Assembly: GCF_000525855.1 (NCBI RefSeq)
Contig: NZ_AODE01000034.1
Coordinates: 1 to 49,731 of the forward strand
DNA: 49,731 nt
Reading direction: 5' to 3'
DNA from: Listeria cornellensis FSL F6-0969
GTDB taxonomy: Bacteria > Bacillota > Bacilli > Lactobacillales > Listeriaceae
A model generated the notes under the pieces. It was not told where the DNA came from. It worked only from the letters and a program-made list of their open reading frames with translations, and did no database searches. Shown piece after piece: positions 26,554-37,900 of this stretch; position 1 is the stretch's first letter; every line of letters starts with the position of its first letter. The position numbers were made by a program, and so were the translations under genes.

Positions 26554-26587
26554 AAAACAGCGCATCCCGCGAAGGATGCGCTGTTTT
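26554..26587. terminator. Bidirectional terminator between convergent genes
   Basis: A 14-bp perfect stem (26554-26567 with 26574-26587) with A4 on one side and T4 on the other serves both the YeiH gene (+) and the ABC operon (-). Confidence 0.88.
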
Positions 26588-26599
26588 CATAGAAAAAAT

Positions 26600-28372
26600 T
26601 TATTCAATCACAAACTGATTATGGTACAACTCGGAGTAGAATCCTTCTTCTTTTAGCAATGATTCATGAGTTCCTTGTTCAATTACTTCTCCTTGATGCA
26701 AGACCACGATATGATCGGCGTCAAGAATTGTTTTCAAACGGTGGGCAATCACGAAACTAGTACGACCAGAGATAACGTTATCCATCGCTTTTTGGATGCG
26801 GCTCTCGGTTACGGTATCGACATTACTTGTCGCTTCATCGAGAATGAGAAGGGACGGATTCGTAATGATGGTACGTGCGATACTAATTAATTGCTTCTGA
26901 CCAACACTGAATATGTTGTTTTCATCGGTTATTTCTGTTTCATAACCGTTTTCAAGCGTCATGATAAAGTCGTGAATGTTCGCTTGTTTCGCGGCGTCTG
27001 TCACTTCTGCATCTGTTGCTTCTGGATTACCGAAAACGATATTATCGCGGATTGTGCCAGAAAACAGAACAGAATCTTGCAATACGATACCCACTTGTTT
27101 ACGAAGGGACGCGAGTTTGATGTCACGAATATCCACATCGTCAAATAAAATCGCGCCATTATCCACGTTGTAGAAACGGTTTAGCAAGTTCATGACAGTC
27201 GTTTTACCAGAACCGGTTGGACCAACGAGGGCAACCATTTTACCTTTTTCAACGTCAATCGAGACATTTTTGAGGACTGGTTTTTCTGGTGTATACGCGA
27301 AGTCCACGTTTTGTAGTTTCACGCTTTTGTGAACGCCGTCGATTGTTTTCAAATCTTTACGCTCAATTTCTTCTTCTTCGTCAAAAATTTCACTCACACG
27401 ACGCGCACCAGTGATGGCAAGTTGAAGCATGCTGTACTGGGATGAAATTTGTGTCAGTGGCATATAAAATTGTTGCGAATACTGTACGAACATAACGATC
27501 AAACCAAGTGCTGCGGCGCGTTCGATACTACCATCAAGCGCTAGGTAACCACCGAAGAAAATAACGACAGCCGTATTAATCAGCGAAATACCTTGCATCA
27601 TCGGGAAAAGTAAACCGGAGTAAACTTGACCTTTAAATGTTGCTTCTTTCACGATGTTGTTATGTTTCACGAAGCCTTCGATAGTTTCTTCTTCCAAGCC
27701 GTTCGTAATCACGATTTTTTGACCAGAAATTTTCTCATCGATGTAACCGTTTAGTTCACCGAGACGATCTTGTTGCAGATCCACATATTTACGCGCTTTG
27801 CGGATGATAAGGGCGGCAATAATAATCGCAAAGGGCGCCAGAATCAGCGTGACAGACGCGAGCTTCACGTTTTGTTGGTACATCATGATAATAACACCGA
27901 TCATTAATGCAACGTTAGATAAAACTTGTACGAGCGCTTGGTTCAGCGTGTTCGAGATATTATCTAGGTCACTTGTAAAACGACTCAGCATTTCGCCATC
28001 TTTATGCCCATCGAAGAAACGAATCGATAATTTCTCCATTTTGCGGAACAAACCGATACGCATTCGGTTCGTCGCGCGACCAGAAACACCAGCCATCAAG
28101 ATGGTTTGAATAAATGTTGCTGCGGCAAGTAAGACATAAAACAGGACGAGCATCCAAATAATATGAACGAAATCCGATTTGTCATCCACACCAGTCGTGA
28201 AGAGGCGTTGCGCATACGTTGCCAGTTCTTGAATGGCTTTCCCGATATATTCAGGAGCCTTGACTTGTAAATAAGTAGCACCGATAATCGCGATAATAAT
28301 CACGGTCAGTTGCAACTTGTAAGCTTTTAGATAGTGCCAGAAAAAGCGGCAGGTACGTTTAAATTCAGTCAT
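26600..28372 (-). CDS. ABC exporter subunit, catalytic half of second heterodimer
   Basis: A 590-residue half-transporter. Six-helix membrane domain, then Walker [10 protein letters not shown], an unusual signature FSVGQKQL, and intact Walker [13 protein letters not shown] with catalytic Glu. It is downstream of and overlaps by one base the partner at 28372, so the two are translationally coupled. Same two-subunit logic as the exporter at 2219-5781, but without an adjacent MarR. Confidence 0.9.
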   Translation of the reverse strand: MTEFKRTCRFFWHYLKAYKLQLTVIIIAIIGATYLQVKAPEYIGKAIQELATYAQRLFTTGVDDKSDFVHIIWMLVLFYVLLAAATFIQTILMAGVSGRATNRMRIGLFRKMEKLSIRFFDGHKDGEMLSRFTSDLDNISNTLNQALVQVLSNVALMIGVIIMMYQQNVKLASVTLILAPFAIIIAALIIRKARKYVDLQQDRLGELNGYIDEKISGQKIVITNGLEEETIEGFVKHNNIVKEATFKGQVYSGLLFPMMQGISLINTAVVIFFGGYLALDGSIERAAALGLIVMFVQYSQQFYMPLTQISSQYSMLQLAITGARRVSEIFDEEEEIERKDLKTIDGVHKSVKLQNVDFAYTPEKPVLKNVSIDVEKGKMVALVGPTGSGKTTVMNLLNRFYNVDNGAILFDDVDIRDIKLASLRKQVGIVLQDSVLFSGTIRDNIVFGNPEATDAEVTDAAKQANIHDFIMTLENGYETEITDENNIFSVGQKQLISIARTIITNPSLLILDEATSNVDTVTESRIQKAMDNVISGRTSFVIAHRLKTILDADHIVVLHQGEVIEQGTHESLLKEEGFYSELYHNQFVIE

Positions 28373-30093
28373 TACGCATCAACCTCCTTTCCCTTTTGTG
28401 TGTCATAAATTTCTCTGTAAGTGGCGCTTGTTTCAACAAGTTCTTTATGTGTTCCAACGCCAACAAGTTCACCAGCATCAAGCACGAGAATCTTGTCTGC
28501 ATGAATAACGGACGAGATTTTTTGAGCGATAATGAATGTCGTTGTGTCGCCGAGCTCATTGTTTAAAGCTTCTTTTACGAGTTTCTCACTACGCGCATCA
28601 AGGGCACTGGTGGAGTCATCGAGAATCAAGATCTTCGGTTCACCGATAATACCGCGTGAGATGGATAGGCGTTGTTTTTGCCCACCAGAGAAGTTATTAC
28701 CACGCTCAGCAATTGGCGCTTCATACACATCAGCATGGCGTTCGATAAACTCTTTCGCCTGCGCTATGCGTGTCGCTTTCTCCATATCGTTTGACGTTGC
28801 GTCTTTCTTACCATGACGTAAGTTCTCAGCAATCGTGCCTGAAAATAGAATCGCACGTTGCAATACTAAGGAAACCGTATCACGTAACGTTTGCTTGCTC
28901 AATTTCTTCAAGTCCGTTCCACCAATCAAAATTTCACCCTCGGTTGGGTCATATAATCGTGGAATCAGTTGTGCCAGCGTTGATTTCCCTGATCCAGTTG
29001 CCCCAACGATACCAACCATTTCACCAGGTTTCGCTTCGAAGGAAACATGTTTCAGCGCTTTGGTTTCATCGCCTTCATATTGGAAACTAACATCGCGGAA
29101 CTCCACGCTACCAACTAAATCTTGTTTTGACGCGTTTTCGTCGTACGTGATATCAGGCTCTGTATCCAGCACTTCGCCGATACGTTGAAGCGAGATCATC
29201 GCACGTGACGCCATCATCATCAGCATTCCGCCAATAATAATCGCCATCATAATTTGCATCAAGTAGTTCATGAAGGACGCAATCGCACCGATAACTTCAG
29301 GATTATCTTTGACTAAATCACCAGCAAAATAAATTGCGGCGACAACTGCCATGTTTGAAACGAGCATAAATGCTGGAATCATAATCGAGAATAGCTGTCC
29401 AACTACGATGGTGTGATGCGTTAATTTATCACTTGTCTTCGTGAAGCGCTCGAGTTCATTATCTTCTTGTACGAACGATTTCACGACGCGCATACCAGCT
29501 AAATTTTCCTTTGCAATGGCATTGACACGATCAATGAAGCCTTGAATTTTGCCGAAATGTTTACCCATTCTTCCAAAAATAAGGAATACAATAAGGAAAA
29601 CAAGGACAACGAGCACGATAATAATCCACCAAAGTTCAGGCAGGGTATACATCGCTAAAATAAAACTACCAATAAACATAATCGGAATTCGAGTTAGTGA
29701 TTGTAAAGAAAGCATCACTAAGTTTTGCACTTGCGTAATATCATTCGTTTGACGAACAACTAGATTTCCTGTAGAAAGTCTCTCGATATTGCTGAATGAG
29801 AATGTTTGAATTTTGCGGAAACTAGTTTCACGAATATCGGCTCCTACACCTTGTGCCACTTTTGCGGAGAGGATGGTGTTAAGGATACCAGCGATAAGTC
29901 CGACAATGGCAATAACAATAAGTAAAATACCAATTCTTGTAATCTCGTCCATCTTATCATTAATAATTGCTTCCAGTACTTCCTGTAATAATTTCGGCTG
30001 CCATAATTGTGAGATAACCATGACGACGATGAAAAGTGTGGAAAGCGTGGTTTGAAGCTTGTATTTCTTCAAATGTTGAAATAAAACTTTCAT
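28372..30093 (-). CDS. ABC exporter subunit, degenerate-site half of second heterodimer
   Basis: About 573 residues from the preferred ATG 30093 (AAGGAGG upstream; the open frame reaches 30135). Walker [10 protein letters not shown], signature FSGGQKQR, and Walker [13 protein letters not shown] with Asp in place of the catalytic Glu. First gene of the operon. Probable multidrug or lipid/peptide exporter; substrate unknown. Confidence 0.9.
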   Translation of the reverse strand: MKVLFQHLKKYKLQTTLSTLFIVVMVISQLWQPKLLQEVLEAIINDKMDEITRIGILLIVIAIVGLIAGILNTILSAKVAQGVGADIRETSFRKIQTFSFSNIERLSTGNLVVRQTNDITQVQNLVMLSLQSLTRIPIMFIGSFILAMYTLPELWWIIIVLVVLVFLIVFLIFGRMGKHFGKIQGFIDRVNAIAKENLAGMRVVKSFVQEDNELERFTKTSDKLTHHTIVVGQLFSIMIPAFMLVSNMAVVAAIYFAGDLVKDNPEVIGAIASFMNYLMQIMMAIIIGGMLMMMASRAMISLQRIGEVLDTEPDITYDENASKQDLVGSVEFRDVSFQYEGDETKALKHVSFEAKPGEMVGIVGATGSGKSTLAQLIPRLYDPTEGEILIGGTDLKKLSKQTLRDTVSLVLQRAILFSGTIAENLRHGKKDATSNDMEKATRIAQAKEFIERHADVYEAPIAERGNNFSGGQKQRLSISRGIIGEPKILILDDSTSALDARSEKLVKEALNNELGDTTTFIIAQKISSVIHADKILVLDAGELVGVGTHKELVETSATYREIYDTQKGKEVDA

Positions 30094-30446
30094 TATATAC
30101 CTCCTTGTATATGCGTTAAAAACCAGCACGAACATATATTCTAAACCAAATTGTCGCTATATGCAAGGGAAAAATGAAACTTTATTCTAGTAAATAATAC
30201 TTGTCATAAAATGTTCACAAAATGTAGCAAAGTACAAGGGACTCTAGGACTAGTTGTCATCAAGCTTTAGGCTGATTGGATACAAAAAATACTAAAAAGA
30301 GCATAAAAAAGCTTGCTATGAAACGGCTTTCATTTTGTATAATAAGAAATAGGAATATCGACATATCAAATGGAATGTGGGATAATCAATTTTTAAGGGT
30401 TACAGTACATAATTAGGTTTGATAACGAAGGGAGAAAAAGGGACAG
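30094..30446. other. Divergent intergenic region of 353 bp
   Basis: Separates the second ABC operon (-) from the sugar transporter (+). It holds a cre-like palindrome and TATAAT for the transporter and an AT-rich stretch with no recognisable RNA gene. Confidence 0.5.
30318..30333 (+). promoter_or_regulatory. cre-like catabolite control site
   Basis: The 16-bp ATGAAACGGCTTTCAT fits the CcpA cre consensus at all but one defined position and lies just upstream of TATAAT (30338-30343) for the sugar transporter. CcpA repression of the transporter is plausible. Confidence 0.4.
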
Positions 30447-31310
30447 ATGAATATTTTGATAGCGCTTATACCAGCTTTACTATGGGGATTCATGCCGTTA
30501 CTTATCACAAAAATTGGCGGTACGACAAGGCAGCAAACGACGGGTATCACATTTGGGGCGCTTATTTTTGCGTGTGTTGCGTTCGTCTTTACAGATCCGG
30601 TTTATACAATGGAGACAGTGATTATTAGTTTTTTGACGGGGTGTTTGTGGAGCGTTGGGCAGATGTTCCAATTGAAGTCATTTAAGCTGATTGGTGTTTC
30701 AAAGGCGATGCCGATTTCGACGGGAATGCAACTTGTTGGGACGACGCTTTGTGGGGTGTTGCTATTTCATGAATGGGATACGACATTCCGAATCGTTTTT
30801 GGATTTATCGCGTTGGCGCTGATTGTTATCGGTATTTTTATGACATCCTACGCGGAAAAAGAAGAAGCAGGACAAGCGACGTTGAACCGCGGACTGCTCG
30901 CGCTAGCCATTTCGTCGGCTGGTTACGTTAGCTACGTCGTGATTATCCAAGGGTTTGCGATCAATGGATTGGATGCGATTTTGCCACAAGCGATTGGGAT
31001 GGTGATGGCGGCTTTGATTATGACGGCGCGTAGTAAGGACGACAAAGAAAGCCGTTTCATTAAGAAAACAGCCTGGCTTGCGATTCCCGGCATGATTTGG
31101 GCGATGGGAAATGTGGCGATGATTTATGCGAATAGTCTTGTGGGTGTCGCGACGGGATTCTCCCTATCACAACTAGGCGTCGTTATTTCGACACTAGGCG
31201 CGATTCTTCTATTAAATGAACGGAAAACACGAAAAGAAATCATTTTTGTCATTATCGGTGTTATTCTTGTAGTAATCGGTGGAATAATGATTGGCGTGAC
31301 AAAAGCTTAA
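30447..31310 (+). CDS. GRP/GlcU-family sugar transporter
   Basis: A 287-residue protein with about ten membrane helices. The opening ([20 protein letters not shown]) and repeated small-residue helices match the glucose/ribose porter family of the drug/metabolite superfamily, proton-coupled glucose uptake proteins such as GlcU. GGGA lies six bases before the ATG. A cre-like site upstream supports a sugar role. The exact sugar is unknown. Confidence 0.85.
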   Translation: MNILIALIPALLWGFMPLLITKIGGTTRQQTTGITFGALIFACVAFVFTDPVYTMETVIISFLTGCLWSVGQMFQLKSFKLIGVSKAMPISTGMQLVGTTLCGVLLFHEWDTTFRIVFGFIALALIVIGIFMTSYAEKEEAGQATLNRGLLALAISSAGYVSYVVIIQGFAINGLDAILPQAIGMVMAALIMTARSKDDKESRFIKKTAWLAIPGMIWAMGNVAMIYANSLVGVATGFSLSQLGVVISTLGAILLLNERKTRKEIIFVIIGVILVVIGGIMIGVTKA

Positions 31311-31342
31311 CCACTTTTCATTTTTTTTCTAGCTTTCGATAG

Positions 31343-31403
31343 TTTTTGACATAACTCCTGAAGCTCGTCTTTTGTGTAGTATTCTTATGTATGTAAGGGA
31401 CAC
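31343..31403 (+). promoter_or_regulatory. 61-bp conserved block upstream of the WxL gene
   Basis: It shares with 33846-33906 the same spacing of TTTTTGA, then 25 bases, then TGTAGTATTCTTAT, three variable bases, TGTAAG and CAC (24 of 29 identical in the distal part). Ends 31 bases before the WxL start. Probably a promoter and regulator site. Confidence 0.6.
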
Positions 31404-31434
31404 ACAATAAAAAACGAGAGAAGGAATTGATAAT

Positions 31435-32166
31435 ATGAAATTAACGAAATTCGCGATCGTAAGTATGGTAACAGTGGCAACCTTAGTAGGAACAGGTACA
31501 GGAACAATAGCCCAAGCAGCAGACGGTGGGACATTGAGCTCCAAAGCAGATATAAACTTTATTCCTAATGATACAATCACAAACCCAGTTGATCCAACAG
31601 ATCCAGGAAATCCAGATGTAGTTGCGCCAGTTGATCCAGATCATCCGGCAGGTACAGCAGGACCTTTAAGTATTGATTATATCTCTAATATTCACTTCGG
31701 CGATCAAAAAATATCCGGTAACAATGAAGTTTACTCCGCACAACTTGATCAAATTAAAGTAGGCGCATCAGAAACGGTAAAAGATATTCCAAACTATATC
31801 CAGATTACGGATAACCGTGGTTCTAACGCTGGTTGGCATCTAACAGTAAAACAAGATGGTCAATTTGTTAATGGTACATCTGAATTACTAGGTGCCGTGT
31901 TAAGTTTTGAAAATCCAACAGTGAACTCCGCATCAGAAAGTGACGCACCAACAGCAACAGGATTCTCACTTGATCCAGCTGGGACGTCATTGGATGTTAT
32001 GAGTGCAGAAGAAGACCAAGGTATGGGAACGTGGGTTGATATGTTTGGAGCGGATGCAACAGAAGCCGCAGACAGTATTAAACTTAGCGTACCAGGTAAA
32101 ACTTCGAAAATTCCAGGTCAGTATGAAGCAACACTAACTTGGGAATTAACTGATACACCAGCATAA
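31435..32166 (+). CDS. WxL-domain surface protein
   Basis: A 243-residue secreted protein. Signal peptide (FAIVSMVTVATLVGTGTG, then AQAADGG), a Pro/Asp-rich linker (NPVDPTDPGNPD), and a C-terminal WxL domain with WHLTV and ending in TLTWELTDTPA. WxL proteins bind peptidoglycan non-covalently. Standard WxL loci contain DUF916/DUF3324 partners; none is present here. An Mga-like regulator lies downstream on the opposite strand. Confidence 0.9.
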   Translation: MKLTKFAIVSMVTVATLVGTGTGTIAQAADGGTLSSKADINFIPNDTITNPVDPTDPGNPDVVAPVDPDHPAGTAGPLSIDYISNIHFGDQKISGNNEVYSAQLDQIKVGASETVKDIPNYIQITDNRGSNAGWHLTVKQDGQFVNGTSELLGAVLSFENPTVNSASESDAPTATGFSLDPAGTSLDVMSAEEDQGMGTWVDMFGADATEAADSIKLSVPGKTSKIPGQYEATLTWELTDTPA

Positions 32167-32205
32167 AAAAGGATACACTAGTTTTGTTTAAAGTATGATT
32201 TTCGT

Positions 32206-32240
32206 CCTACCCGAAAAAGTAATGGGTAGGGCGGTTTTTT
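32206..32240 (+). terminator. Terminator of the WxL gene
   Basis: CCTACCC (32206-32212) pairs with GGGTAGG (32224-32230), followed by GCGG and T6. Confidence 0.82.
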
Positions 32241-32262
32241 GTCTGGAGTTTTATCTAGTTTT

Positions 32263-33732
32263 TTATTCCGTAAAGCTCTCATTCTTTCTATTTAAAAATA
32301 CATCCAGTTGTTCAAAGTCTTTTTTTACAGGGGGCATGTTCCAGACGAGGGTGTCTGCCGTAATACCTGTTTCTTCATAAAATGGGAAGTCACTAATAAT
32401 GAGGTCGATGTGTTGCATGTGTTCATGGGAATGCAATTCATCGCAAATAATGATTTGTTCCTCTGAATATCGCTTGCGTAATTCAGTGCGCAGATATTCT
32501 TCCCAAAAATAACCGTTCTCTGAAACAATTTTTACATGAAGTATCCGATATTGTTGTTCTTGTTGAATTACGATGTTGTAGAAATCCGTCAAATAGTGGA
32601 TCATCATGGCCTTGTTAGAACGAATATAACGATGATTCCGATCCGATTCAAAGGTATTTAGCACAGCTCTGATCTGTTGGCTGAGTTCGTGTTTATCAGG
32701 GGCTACGTTCGTATATGGAATCTCTGGCAAGTTATTCATTTTATCAATAAAGAGGAAGCGCGTTAGAAAATCGACAGTTTCCGCTAAAATATGAGTAGTG
32801 TTATGAATATGATACTTCCCTAAAAGTTCCACCAAAGCCTGGGCAAGTTCATGCTTATGAGGGTTAACACTTTTACTATACTTCACGCGAACATCCGCTT
32901 GCCCTTCATCGACGTAAGAAAATTTTGTCCAAAAGCACATCAAGACATTGATATAACATTCATGTTTCGGCAATGAGAAGCCAACAATCTCTCCTAAAAT
33001 CGAATAATCAACGGGGTGGAATTCACGTTGCGCCTCGGCAATACTATTCCAAGAGTGGAGGTCAGCCTCAGACATAGAATAGCGATAACCTTGCTTCACA
33101 CGCTCCAAACAAACGGCAATGGCAATCGCATAATTTATCCGGGCAGACAGCGAGAAATAAATCCCAAAACAGCTTTCTATGGTCTTTATAAAGGCATTTA
33201 CCTGCGCATACGGAATCTCTGGGAACGGCCATTTAGTATAAGGATATGACCGGCTGTAAATCTGGAAATAGTAAAAACGCAAGCGAATCTCAGACCCCTT
33301 AATATCGAGTGGCGTAGTCTCTAAAACGAGTCGGCTTTCGGCAAGATACGTATCAATCTGGCGAACTCGGCGGTACATCGTTGGCAAACTACTGAAATTC
33401 TCTTCCGCCCAATCCATTAAATTTTGCCGTTTTCCCGCAAAGATATCTTTAGAAATCAGATACATATACGAATTACTCACAGTCATAGCGTATAAATAGG
33501 AGAAATTGATTTGCTCACCGACATCGAATAAAACATAATACTCATCCTCATGAACATAAGCAATGGCTGGATCAAAAATCTCTTGCAAGCTTTTAATATC
33601 GCTATCCAGTGTCTTAATAGAACAATGTAGCAAACCAGCAAGCTCCTTCTTTGTATAGTTCTGTTCTGCTGTAAATAAGATATGCAACAGTCTTAGCTTC
33701 CGATATTCCGAAGCAATAACAAGATTTTTCAT
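32263..33732 (-). CDS. Mga-like helix-turn-helix regulator
   Basis: About 489 residues from ATG 33732 (AGGAG upstream; alternative ATG 33801 exists, and the frame is open to 33906). N-terminal HTH (YTKKELAGLLHCSIKTLDSDIKS) in the form used by Mga/AtxA-type regulators, a long central helical region, and a C-terminal part (MQHIDLIISDFPFYEETGI) resembling an EIIB-like domain. These regulators control surface proteins and may be phosphorylated by the sugar phosphotransferase system. Position next to the WxL and adhesin genes suggests control of both. Confidence 0.82.
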   Translation of the reverse strand: MKNLVIASEYRKLRLLHILFTAEQNYTKKELAGLLHCSIKTLDSDIKSLQEIFDPAIAYVHEDEYYVLFDVGEQINFSYLYAMTVSNSYMYLISKDIFAGKRQNLMDWAEENFSSLPTMYRRVRQIDTYLAESRLVLETTPLDIKGSEIRLRFYYFQIYSRSYPYTKWPFPEIPYAQVNAFIKTIESCFGIYFSLSARINYAIAIAVCLERVKQGYRYSMSEADLHSWNSIAEAQREFHPVDYSILGEIVGFSLPKHECYINVLMCFWTKFSYVDEGQADVRVKYSKSVNPHKHELAQALVELLGKYHIHNTTHILAETVDFLTRFLFIDKMNNLPEIPYTNVAPDKHELSQQIRAVLNTFESDRNHRYIRSNKAMMIHYLTDFYNIVIQQEQQYRILHVKIVSENGYFWEEYLRTELRKRYSEEQIIICDELHSHEHMQHIDLIISDFPFYEETGITADTLVWNMPPVKKDFEQLDVFLNRKNESFTE

Positions 33733-33845
33733 ACTAAAACACGCTCCTAAAGCACGATTTTCTATTATGCTCAATATAGCACCATAAATTCCATTTGTCA
33801 TTTTTTTTTCACCAACTAATGTCAAAAATTTCTCGATTGGAGAAC

Positions 33846-33906
33846 TTTTTGATAATAATCGTGTTTTCGCATTTTTATGTAGTATTCTTATAACTGTAAG
33901 AGGCAC
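33846..33906 (+). promoter_or_regulatory. 61-bp conserved block at the head of the adhesin leader
   Basis: Second copy of the block at 31343. It faces the adhesin gene about 1 kb away and lies upstream of the regulator's start. Shared presence before two surface-protein genes suggests a common regulator. Confidence 0.55.
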
Positions 33907-34862
33907 CGAGAACGGAATGTATAAAGAAAAAAAGGCATTCTAAATCTCAGGTACCTATCGAAAAATTCTTCCTCTGGTCATCCCCCGACCAACCCAAGTA
34001 AACCGGCTGCATCCCGCAGTCAAGCTATCTCTTCTAAGTTCCCCAGAAACCAACTTCACAAACCAAACCAATACCCGTAATACAACGAATAGCTTAAAGA
34101 CAATGAAATCCCATTCTTAATGAAAATCAACGGATTCCCTCAAAAAACATCTGAAAGGAGGTGAGGCCACCCGCGGCAGCACAGCATCCAGAATGAACAG
34201 TCAGTGATGTATGACCATTCAAAAAGTAAGCAAGATAAGTTACATCAAAATGTGATAAATCTGCAAATTTAGAGTATAACAAGCAAGAATACCCTAAAAG
34301 AAGTGAAATTTGTTACCAAAAAAAAAGGCGTTTATTTTGGTCCATAGAGTAGCCAAAGTAAAAGGAAGCAAGACGAAAACAGAAAAATAAAGGAACAAAC
34401 GCAAGAAAATATTTATTTTACACCATGTTATTAGGAGCTGGAAAGGCGTTGTAACTTAGTAATATGTAGTATAAGCAAGATGAATTAAATGCATTCCAGA
34501 GTTTTCATAAATATTAATCAGAATTTTTTAAAACAGTCAAACTCTAATTTTGCTAGATTTAACAAAGGTTTCACCCAAGCGCTACAAAAGTAAAGTATTT
34601 TACAAATTAAAATGGATATATCGTCCAACTACATTTCTTTTTAGAAGAAATTGGCGATTTACAGAAAAAAAACATCGCAAAGTGACTCTAAAATATTATG
34701 ATATAATCCAATCAGCACGAATGAAGTAATGAATTTTACTTTGAACAAATGACTGCAGGGACTTATTCCAAAACATAAGTAAGCACTACTTCAGACGATT
34801 CTATATTTTTAATAAATATAAATGAGAATACAGTTTTTGTTGCAACTTAGGGGGTGTTTATT

Positions 34863-34868
34863 ATGTGA
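34863..34868 (+). other. Start-stop element (ATG-TGA) with strong ribosome site
   Basis: TAGGGGGTG is followed six bases later by ATG and immediately by TGA, 70 bases before the adhesin start. Minimal ORFs can hold ribosomes or protect leader RNA. It could also be chance. Confidence 0.35.
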
Positions 34869-34938
34869 CGGCAACACGGTTCACGCAGGAAAGCAAATAG
34901 ACAAATAAACAGTTTAAGGAAGAAGGAGAAAAATAAAC

Positions 34939-37900
34939 ATGAAAATCGAACAAAAGGGACCGTTTAACGTTCTATCTATGAAGTCAGCTAAAAAAGCTGC
35001 CAAATCACTATTAGTGGCAACAGTTCTTGCCAGCCAAGTATTAACAGTATTACCAACAGGATCATTTGCAGCAGAAGCAACTGGCCAAGAAGTAACTAAC
35101 CCAGCGCTACCAAGTGCAGATGCAGCAGCGAGCAAAATCGCGATTGAACCGATGTCACTAGCTCTAGACAATGGCGTAACAGAGAAAAGCATAGAAGTTT
35201 CAACATTTGCAGATTTTAAAACAGCAGTAGAATCTAAAAACTTCAACGTTATCAAAATCACTGGTAACTTCCAATTCACAAGTGACGTAGCAGTCGACAG
35301 CAACATGCGCATTGAAGGTAACGGACATGCAGTAACTGCTGGTAGCTACCAAATGGTTATGCGTTCTACATCTACCATCGATGTAGAAGACTTAAGCATC
35401 ACAAACGTTGGGTCAAAAGGTGTATTCAGAGGTTATAACGCAGCTGCAGCACCCACTGTTAATTTGACGAACAACGTACAAGTATTCGGAATGATTATGG
35501 GTGGATTGGGTAAACTTTCCCTATCTATCGCTGGAACAAACAATAGGATTGTCAGCCCAGACAAATATGGTATGGAGGTTGATGAATTAACTATCGCAGA
35601 CGGCACACGCATCGAAGAATTATCAGCTCTCGATACTGCAGTTAAAGTTCGTTCATCCGGCGCAGTAGGTATTGGCGATAATGCTTATATCAACATGAAC
35701 TCAAGCAAAGGTTACGCATTTGACGTATCAAATAGTGCTCTGGTTATCGGTGAGAACACTGTTTTGAAATCAGCATCTAAATTCGGTACTGTAAGCGCAG
35801 CAACATTAGTCGTTAAAAATGGCGCCGATTTAACATTTGCTTCAGGCGATAAAGGTAACGGTATCTACGTATCTGGAAATATCACAATTGGTGATGACGT
35901 AAAACTTAAAGCAACTGGTACAGGTACTGCCGTTTACGCGTACAACACAGGAGCTGCAATCGTTGTAGGTAAAAATGCCGACATCGATATCGTAAGTGAT
36001 AGCGCCTATGGTATCTACGGAAATGCATCTATCACATTCGGTGATGGTTCAGCTTTAAAATTAAGAACACAAAAAATAGGTATCTACTCAGTTGGTTCAG
36101 CAGCAATTCGCTTTGGTTCAATAACTAACCAACCAAAAGCAGCAGCAGATCGCGTAAACATTGATATTGATTCCGCTGATTCCCAAGGTATCTACTCAAC
36201 TGGTGGGCAAATTTTATTCGGTGATGACACAGAAGTAAATGTAAAAGCAAAATACGATGCCATTTACACATCAGGAAACTCACGCGTAAACTTTGGTTCA
36301 AACACAAAAACTACAATTTCATCTTCATCTACTAAAGGCATCAATGCTGGTGGAGTAGTAATCGGTGACGACTCAACGATGGATATTAATGCTTATGTGG
36401 ATGGTATTTACACTGCAGATACAAGTGGTGAAGGTCTAACAACAGGTAAAAACGTTAACTTGAACATCACAGCATCTACTCATGACGGTATCTACACTTA
36501 TAAAAATACAAATTTTGGAGAAAACAATACAGTTGCTATTAAAGCATTTGCTAGTCATGCGATTCACTCACTGTATGGTTCATCAATTAACATTGGTGCT
36601 AACTCTAACTTTGATCTATCTGGAACAGACGGTGTTAGACAAGAAGCTACTTCAGCATCAGCGCTTAACGTAGGGACAAACTCAACACTTAAAATTGCAG
36701 CAGAAAGTTATGGTATTTACACTTCTGGTTCTGTAACATTTGCTAATGGCTCAAAAGCTAACATCCGTGCTGCATCAAAAACATCATCCCCAGCAATAAA
36801 AGCAAACGGTGTTGTAACATTCCAAAAAGATTCAATGGCATATGTTGAGTCACTTTACCCATCAACAACAACATCTGTATTTGACTTAAGCGGCGCAGCA
36901 AACTCTAAATTAGTGCTTAACAGCCCTAAATTCATTGATTTCCGTCAAAACAACAATGATGCAACGAAGAAAACCGGTCATATTGTTAAAGGTTATACAA
37001 CAGCAACAGTTGCCAGCCAATCACGCATAGAACTCAACAACGTAACGAACCTGATGGCGTGGAACCATGGATCTGACTGGTCTAAAGCAGCAAACAGCTC
37101 ATGGACCAATATTGACTCAGGCCGTGTTAATCTATCAAGTAAAAACGGTACAGCAACAACAACCTACTATGGTGGTGTTCCAACAGGAATTGAAGGATTT
37201 AGCATGTTCAGCCTATTCGATTACACGCGTCTTTCAACAGAAGGATCAAGCTCTATCGCTCGTCCAGCAGTTAACCCAATCTACACTAACTCAAAAACAG
37301 TAACTGGTACTGGTGTAGCAGGTAACGAAATTATTGTTACATTCCCTAACGGAACAACTGGAAAAACGACAGTTAAACAAGATGGCACATGGTCATTAGA
37401 TGTACCAGCAGGTGTTACTCTTACTAAAGATCAATCTGTAGTTTCATACCAAACAAATGGTGTAAACAACAGTCCAAACATAACATCAAAAGTAATTGAA
37501 GACTTGCGTGTACCAGTAGCACCAACAGTTAAACCTATCAAAGAAGGCGACACAACACTTACTGGTAACGGTGAACCAAACAAGGACATCACAGTAACAC
37601 TTCCAGATGGTTCCAAAGTAACTGGTAAAACAGATGCTAATGGTGACTTCTCCATCCCGATTCCAGCACAAAAAGAGAATGCTGTAATTAAAGTAACGCA
37701 AAAAGGTGACAATGGTCTTGAAAGTCCAGAAAAATCAGTCATCGTAGCATCAAACCAAAAACCAGTTATCACAGCTGGCGATCAAACTTTCCGCGTTGGT
37801 GAAACATTCAGCCCACTTGCTGGCGTAACAGCAACGGATAAAGAAGACGGTTCACTAACTAGCAGCGTAAAAGTGAAAAGCAGTAACGTAGACATGACTA

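Larger units (their letters stand above)
33733..34938 (+). other. Long non-coding leader of the adhesin gene
   Basis: About 1.2 kb without a supported gene. It contains the 61-bp block (33846-33906), a ribosome-site-like AAAGGAGGTGAGG near 34151-34165 followed only by short frames, a TATAAT at 34702-34707 and a start-stop (ATGTGA) at 34863. It is unusually long for a leader and may carry a regulatory RNA or small ORFs. Confidence 0.45.

Noticed and set aside
33917-33997. Small leader-peptide gene at the start of the adhesin leader
   Set aside because: It needs an unproven base change in an A7 run and has no clear ribosome site; left as a note under the leader finding.
33950-34120. Open frame of about 57 codons in the adhesin leader
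   Set aside because: No start codon, no ribosome site and low-complexity Thr/Asn/Ser composition; chance openness is likely.
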